From an uncultured Armatimonadota bacterium (GTDB lineage: Bacteria > Armatimonadota > Fimbriimonadia > Fimbriimonadales > Fimbriimonadaceae), in assembly GCA_903904815.1 (NCBI GenBank), contig CAIVDU010000045.1, positions 1 through 34,706 of the forward strand: a stretch of 34,706 nucleotides of DNA, read 5' to 3'. A program made the translations under genes and the position numbers. Below are positions 30,379 to 34,706 of this stretch, in pieces; positions within the stretch are counted from its first letter, which is position 1; every line of letters starts with the position of its first letter. The notes under the pieces are model-generated. The model saw nothing but the letters and a program-made list of their open reading frames with translations. It was not told the DNA's origin and searched no databases.

Positions 30379-31379
30379 AACTTGATGAACCCGGCGGCAA
30401 CCCAGCCGTCCTCTTCTCTCTTTTCGACCAGTTCGAATCCTCGAGACTTAGCCGCTCGCTTCACATCGGGCCAGTTTGCCGTGATAATGCCGCTCACGAT
30501 CCAGAGGCCACCCCGTTTTACGATTTTGTAAATGTCGGGAGCGAGGCGGATCAGCGTCGCCGAGATGATGTTCGACAAGACGATGTCGTACGGTCCTACT
30601 TCGGGGATAAAGCCTACATGCTGAGGCGGAGCGCCAAAGCCGGTTGTCAGTTGCGCTTCGTCGGCAGGTCCGCCGCCCACTCCTTCTTCGTCCCCGCGAA
30701 CGGACCGATGCAGACTCAAGGGCGTGTCGTCGTGCTCGACCTCGTGCGTTCCCTTCCCTTGTCGGCCGGCAAGAGCGCCGAGGCCTTCACCTGAAAAGGC
30801 GCGAAACTGGACGTTATTCAGGGTCGCATTCTGCTTCGCGACTTCAACCGCCAGCGGATCGATGTCGGAAGCCTCCACGGTTCCCGCGCCCAGCAAACAG
30901 GCGCCTACGGCGAGGATTCCACTGCCGCATCCAAGATCGAGAATCCGCTTCCCGGCCGGCTTGGAGTTCTCGAGGAGCTCGAGGCACATCCGCGTTGTCG
31001 GGTGATCTCCAGTGCCAAAGGCTTGGCCGGGATCGAGGACAATGATCTTGTCGTCGGGAAGCGACTCAAACTCTTCCCAAGTCGGCCGGATCACCAGATG
31101 GCGTCCCACTCTACGCGGCTTAAAGAACGCCTTCCAGGCTTCTTCCCAGTTGTCTTCGGGTAGCTCGCGAGTGTGAACTTCGACGGCGCCCGCATCAAGT
31201 AGCGCGGTCCGTAATCCTTCGATTCGGGCAGACGTGCCTTCGACGTCGACAAGGCACCCGGTCAAACTGCTCGCGTCTTCCAATGTGTTCTCGATACCGA
31301 AGTCACGGTAGAGATCGATCATTGGTGAGAGGTCGGCTAGGTCCTTTTCGAACGTCGTGCGAACTTCAATCCAGCTCAT
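30375..31379 (-). CDS. prmA: Ribosomal protein L11 methyltransferase with an in-frame insertion
   Basis: 334 residues. The N-terminal substrate-binding half leads to [19 protein letters not shown], the PrmA signature. SAM motif I is [15 protein letters not shown], the acidic loop is [12 protein letters not shown], and [16 protein letters not shown] replaces the usual NILA region. It trimethylates L11. Residues about 201-260, between the third strand and LSNII, are a Gly/charge-rich stretch ([28 protein letters not shown]) where E. coli PrmA has only a short loop. The DNA there is a decayed palindrome. The start ATG overlaps the dnaJ stop as ATGA. Confidence 0.92.
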   Translation of the reverse strand: MSWIEVRTTFEKDLADLSPMIDLYRDFGIENTLEDASSLTGCLVDVEGTSARIEGLRTALLDAGAVEVHTRELPEDNWEEAWKAFFKPRRVGRHLVIRPTWEEFESLPDDKIIVLDPGQAFGTGDHPTTRMCLELLENSKPAGKRILDLGCGSGILAVGACLLGAGTVEASDIDPLAVEVAKQNATLNNVQFRAFSGEGLGALAGRQGKGTHEVEHDDTPLSLHRSVRGDEEGVGGGPADEAQLTTGFGAPPQHVGFIPEVGPYDIVLSNIISATLIRLAPDIYKIVKRGGLWIVSGIITANWPDVKRAAKSRGFELVEKREEDGWVAAGFIKF

Positions 31380-32494
31380 TTCTTCTTTGTAAACAGCCCA
31401 CCAAGGAAGCCGCCTTTTTCGTCTCCCTTCGGAATGGTTTCACCCGATACTTCGGCAAGTTCTTTGATCAACTTGACCTGTGCCTCATTTAACTTCGTCG
31501 GGACCTTTACACGTGCCTCAACGATGAGGTCACCGCGACGACCGCCATGAAGCGGTGGTAAACCGGCTCCCTTCAAGGTGATTCGGGTACCTGGCTGCGT
31601 CCCATGCTCGATGTGAAGAGGCAGCGTCTCATCCACGCCCTCGATCTCGAGTTGGTCGCCAAGAGTTGCCTGAGCGAAAGTGAGGTCGACGCCGGTGAGA
31701 AGCGATTGGCCCCTTCGCTCAAACCGCTTGTCGGCCTTGACTCGAAGCAGAACGTAGAGGTCACCCGGGCGACCGGCGCCGGTGCCTTCTCCGCCTTGGC
31801 CGGGCAGGTGCATGGTGGCCCCATCATCGACTCCAGGAGGAATCTTCAGGCTGACCTTGGCTTGCTCGGTTGTGAGACCGACTCCTCGGCAGACCTTGCA
31901 GGGGTCCTTGATGATCGTGCCCTGACCGCCGCAGGTTGGACAGGTTGTTTGGGTGCGGACTTGGCCAATGAAAGTGTTGCGAACGGCAGAGACGACACCC
32001 TGACCGCGACAAGTTGTGCAGCTCTCGGGTTGCTTTCCACCTTCGACTCCGGTTCCGTGGCAGGCGTTGCACTCAGTGTCGCGATCGATTTCGATCTCGC
32101 GCTCGAGACCTACGATCACGTCCTTGAGAGTGAGTTCGACTTGCGCCTGGATATCTTGGCCGTCGCGGCCTTGGCGACGTCGCCCTCCGGACTGCTGACC
32201 CATTCCGCCGAAGAACATGTCGAATAGATCCGACACGCCACCGCCCATGCCCCCGAACGGGTCGTTGGGCATATCATCAGTGGTTCCGTACTGATCGAAT
32301 CGGGCACGTTTGTCGGCGTCGGAGAGGATTGAATAAGCCTCGCCGACTTCCTTGAACTTGTCTTCCGCTTCCGGATCGTTTGGGTTGACATCCGGGTGAT
32401 AGCGGCGGGCGAGTCTGCGATATGCCGACTTGATGTCGTCAGCAGACGCGCCGCGCGCTACCCCAAGGACCTCGTAGGGATCCCGCTTAGCCAT
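31376..32494 (-). CDS. dnaJ: Chaperone DnaJ (Hsp40), full-length type I
   Basis: 372 residues. The J-domain has HPD at 33-35, followed by a Gly/Phe/Met-rich linker ([20 protein letters not shown]). Four CxxCxGxG zinc repeats lie between 142 and 206 ([32 protein letters not shown]). C-terminal substrate domains include [19 protein letters not shown] and [21 protein letters not shown]. It stimulates DnaK. Neither dnaK nor grpE is beside it; instead it follows rpoZ and precedes prmA, with overlapping stop and start. The C-terminal tail is Lys/Gly-rich ([10 protein letters not shown]). Confidence 0.95.
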   Translation of the reverse strand: MAKRDPYEVLGVARGASADDIKSAYRRLARRYHPDVNPNDPEAEDKFKEVGEAYSILSDADKRARFDQYGTTDDMPNDPFGGMGGGVSDLFDMFFGGMGQQSGGRRRQGRDGQDIQAQVELTLKDVIVGLEREIEIDRDTECNACHGTGVEGGKQPESCTTCRGQGVVSAVRNTFIGQVRTQTTCPTCGGQGTIIKDPCKVCRGVGLTTEQAKVSLKIPPGVDDGATMHLPGQGGEGTGAGRPGDLYVLLRVKADKRFERRGQSLLTGVDLTFAQATLGDQLEIEGVDETLPLHIEHGTQPGTRITLKGAGLPPLHGGRRGDLIVEARVKVPTKLNEAQVKLIKELAEVSGETIPKGDEKGGFLGGLFTKKK

Positions 32495-32502
32495 AGGTAT
32501 TT

Positions 32503-33006
32503 TTAGACTTCGTCGGCCTCGTCGTCATCGAGGCTGGTTTCTTGGTCAGCGATGTCGCTGAGGGACAGGGTGTCGTCGTCAGATGCCACCGCAGTCGATT
32601 CTTCGTCATCTTCGCCCACCAGGTCGGCAAGACTCGTAACTTCGTCGCTGTCCAGTTCCAGATCGCCTTCGTCGATGTGGTCATCGTCGGAGAGGGCAAC
32701 GCTGGTGATGAGGGCAGCCTCGCTCTCGTCGAGAGCGGGGAGAAGCATTCCGAGTTCGGCCGGCACCGTCTCATCGATGAGCAGCGGTGTTTCGATCGGT
32801 TCGATCGCTTCAGCGGCCGCGAGCATGATCGGCTTGATCTTGCCAGCAGCGATCTCAGCGAGAGCGATCGTGAGCGGATGGTTTGAATCGGTTTGGACGA
32901 GAGGAGGGGCCCCCTCGCGGAGCTGCTTTGCTCGCTTTGCGGCCAAATTGGAGAGCACGAACTTTCCGTGCGGGTAATCGTTCAGAATATCTGGGCTTGG
33001 CAGCAT
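32503..33006 (-). CDS. rpoZ: RNA polymerase omega subunit with a long acidic tail
   Basis: 167 residues. Residues about 10-57 carry the omega core: [24 protein letters not shown], then [15 protein letters not shown]. Omega binds the beta-prime C-terminus and helps assembly. Bacterial omega is usually 70-110 residues. Here about 110 more follow: first hydrophobic/acidic ([20 protein letters not shown]), then almost entirely Asp/Glu/Ser/Ala ([27 protein letters not shown]). The ATG at 33006 has no clear ribosome site. It is first in a four-gene operon with dnaJ nine bases downstream. Confidence 0.85.
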   Translation of the reverse strand: MLPSPDILNDYPHGKFVLSNLAAKRAKQLREGAPPLVQTDSNHPLTIALAEIAAGKIKPIMLAAAEAIEPIETPLLIDETVPAELGMLLPALDESEAALITSVALSDDDHIDEGDLELDSDEVTSLADLVGEDDEESTAVASDDDTLSLSDIADQETSLDDDEADEV

Positions 33007-33211
33007 AAAGGGACTCGTACGTGAAACTCAAAGGATACCCAACGGGTTCCGTCATACGCTAGGACCAAGGCATCTTTGCGCGGGGATTTCCGGTGTGAGC
33101 GCAAGTCTTGCGTCCAGCACTCAGTCCGACGCTCGTGCAGAGCCGCGAACAACCGACATCCATTTGACCTCTTTGGAGTTCCTACCGCGGCGCAGTTCCG
33201 ACCGGGAGCCA

Positions 33212-33245
33212 CCTCTCCCTTCCCTCTCCGCTTGCGGCGAGGGCC
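33212..33245 (+). repeat. Pyrimidine-rich dispersed repeat, short copy C
   Basis: CTCTCCCTTCCCTCTCC, then GCTTGCGGCGAGGGCC, a shortened relative of the copies at 605-652 and 29464-29512. It lies in the 357-base region between the divergent rpoZ and PLP-enzyme genes. No gene, riboswitch or T-box was seen there. Confidence 0.5.
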
Positions 33246-33363
33246 TAGCCTGCGCGTCCGGTTACAAGCTCGAAAGCTGAGGAATTGTCGGATTCATCGC
33301 GCTTCAAACGACACCCCGGCTACCAGGCCACGCCCAGACTCGAATTAGTCCATACTCAGGCCC

Positions 33364-34527
33364 ATGGATCCCGAAGAGTATGGGTTTGGAACCCTTTTGG
33401 CTCACTTTGGCGAAGACGAGAAGCTCAAAGGCGCAGTCACTCCACCCATCTTTCAGAACTCACTGTTTCTGTTCGAACACACGGAAGAACTCCTCAGCAG
33501 CATGTCGAACATGCAGGGCGAGCCGTACCACTACAGTCGCATTTCAAACCCGACCCTCGACATCGTTGAGAACAAGCTCGCCCGACTCGAGGGGACCGAA
33601 TCGGCCAAGGTCTTCGGCTCCGGAATGGCTGCGCTGACAACCGCACTGATTAGCAATGTGAGTCAGGGGTCTCACATGGTGGTGGTCGACACTGCCTACG
33701 GCCCCGTGCGCACCGTCTTGGCCACGTGGCTCAAGAAATTCGGCGTGAGCATGACGCTCGTGGACGGACGCGATCCATCGGAGGTTATCGACGCAATCCG
33801 ACCTGAGACGAGCGTGGTCTATTTGGAGTCTCCCAGCAGCATATTGATGCGACTTCAAGACATCGACGCGATCACTGCCGAAACACGACGGCGAGGCATC
33901 GCGACCGTGATCGATAACACGTACAACACGCCTCTCCACTTCCAACCGGCGAAGCACGGAGTCGACCTTGTTTGTCACAGCGCCACCAAGTACCTGGGCG
34001 GCCATTCGGACATCACCGCCGGCGTCATCTGCGGATCGAGTAAAGATATTCATCGCATTACCCGCCACGAGGTGAATGTCCTTGGCAACATCCTGCACCC
34101 ATTTCAGGCATGGCTGCTTCAACGTGGACTTAGGACCCTTAAGGTTCGACTGAAGGCCCACGAAGCGACGGCGAATACGCTCGCCGCATTCGTGGAATCT
34201 CGACAGGAAGTTGAAGTGGTCAACCACATCAGCCTGGCATCCTTCCAACAAAAAGAGCTGTACAGCCGCCTTTTCAGTGGCTCTGGCGGCCTGTTCTCGT
34301 TCGAGCCGAAGGTCCAGGACAAGGCAAAGATCATGGAGTTCTGCGACTCGCTCAAGCTCTTCGGTCGCGGCGTATCATGGGGCGGGTTCGAAAGCCTCGT
34401 CATCCCTATTCACCTGACCACGATCGACGACCCCACTCCGAGATATGTGATCCGTCTCTACTGCGGTCTCGAGGAGCCAGAGGATCTGGTTCGAGACGTC
34501 GAGAAGGCAATGAGAATCCTTTCTTGA
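33364..34527 (+). CDS. Cys/Met-metabolism PLP-dependent enzyme (cystathionine synthase/lyase family)
   Basis: 387 residues. YHYSRISNPT at 55-64 holds the Tyr and Arg that contact PLP of the neighbouring subunit. GSGMAALT binds phosphate, IDNTYNTP holds Asp184 for the pyridine nitrogen, and CHSATKYLGGHSD holds Lys209 for the Schiff base. The late RLYCGLEEPEDLVRDVEKAM segment binds the substrate carboxylate. The family includes cystathionine gamma-synthase, cystathionine beta-lyase and methionine gamma-lyase, which cannot be told apart safely by eye. The start ATG at 33364 follows a CATACT box. No SAM riboswitch is visible upstream. Confidence 0.92.
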   Translation: MDPEEYGFGTLLAHFGEDEKLKGAVTPPIFQNSLFLFEHTEELLSSMSNMQGEPYHYSRISNPTLDIVENKLARLEGTESAKVFGSGMAALTTALISNVSQGSHMVVVDTAYGPVRTVLATWLKKFGVSMTLVDGRDPSEVIDAIRPETSVVYLESPSSILMRLQDIDAITAETRRRGIATVIDNTYNTPLHFQPAKHGVDLVCHSATKYLGGHSDITAGVICGSSKDIHRITRHEVNVLGNILHPFQAWLLQRGLRTLKVRLKAHEATANTLAAFVESRQEVEVVNHISLASFQQKELYSRLFSGSGGLFSFEPKVQDKAKIMEFCDSLKLFGRGVSWGGFESLVIPIHLTTIDDPTPRYVIRLYCGLEEPEDLVRDVEKAMRILS

Positions 34528-34532
34528 GGGTC

Positions 34533-34706
34533 AGCGGTTGGCGGTTAGCAGTCCGGAGGGGTAAGCACTGGCCATTCACGCTAGAATCACGGTGACAGTG
34601 GCTTACCTCCCGATAGCCTTTGCCTTTATCCAAGTTATTGACTAACCAATCGCCGCTAACCGCGAACCGCAAACTGCTAACCCAAAATTTTTGGTTAGCG
34701 GTTTGC
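34533..34706. repeat. Heptad GGTTNGC repeats and terminal hairpin
   Basis: AGCGGTTGGCGGTTAGCAGT at 34533-34550 and, inverted, a run of AACCGC/AACTGC units at 34641-34682. GCAAACTGCTAACC (34669-34682) pairs with GGTTAGCGGTTTGC (34693-34706) in 13 of 14 positions around an A/T-rich loop, and the window ends inside the tract. It is the same heptad family as 794-828. No gene is seen after 34527. Confidence 0.6.

Noticed and set aside
33007-33363. SAM riboswitch upstream of the Cys/Met enzyme
   Set aside because: No SAM-I or SAM-II-like conserved segments; only a pyrimidine-rich repeat is present.

Overview
The window looks like the chromosome of a free-living, flagellated, saprophytic bacterium. 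My guess is the Fimbriimonadia class of Armatimonadota. The guess rests on the gene mix (a PEP-CTERM tail, large secreted glycoside hydrolases, a single flagellin, an acidic-tailed RNA polymerase omega subunit), frequent GTG/TTG starts, and heptad-type intergenic repeats. It is an inference; a 16S or ribosomal-protein marker search would settle it.

Layout. Positions 1-328 are the left end of an IS110-family insertion sequence: the transposase N-terminus on the minus strand plus its non-coding leader. From 327 to about 830 lie stacked palindromic repeats. Then come leuA, a serine beta-lactamase-fold protein with a membrane insert, a PhzF-like isomerase and an acetyltransferase (to 4553), and a flagellin behind a sigma-28 promoter. 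A tightly overlapping parA-parB-acetyltransferase-nitrilase operon runs to 9350. A polysaccharide-degradation block follows (GH3, GH43 and GH2 enzymes on the minus strand), with a PAP2 phosphatase, a guanine deaminase and a peroxiredoxin interleaved. Next are a padR-nudix-acetyltransferase operon, an Hsp20, a PEP-CTERM gene remnant, a DUF1003 protein, a zinc alcohol dehydrogenase, a gamma-carbonic-anhydrase-like protein and a pseudo-M50 membrane protein. Positions about 24.7-28.4 kb look accessory: unknown proteins, a nonsense-interrupted pseudogene, a repeat copy and a two-gene nucleotidyltransferase module, ending at tRNA-Phe and tRNA-Asp. The right end is a housekeeping operon rpoZ-dnaJ-prmA-rsmE on the minus strand and a Cys/Met PLP enzyme.

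Most interesting signal. The leader of the IS110 transposase (141-308, minus strand) folds on paper into two adjacent multi-part hairpins, the expected layout of an IS110 bridge RNA. The 5' arm of the first hairpin carries AACCGCU, identical in sense to the DNA abutting the predicted element end. Its 3' arm carries GCGGAG. Together they spell a target AACCG-CT-CCGC. That exact 11-mer occurs, uninterrupted, inside a third copy of the flanking palindromic repeat 27 kb away (27475-27485). The second hairpin carries ACUAG, complementary to the predicted core plus first element bases. The element therefore appears to be programmed to enter this repeat family.
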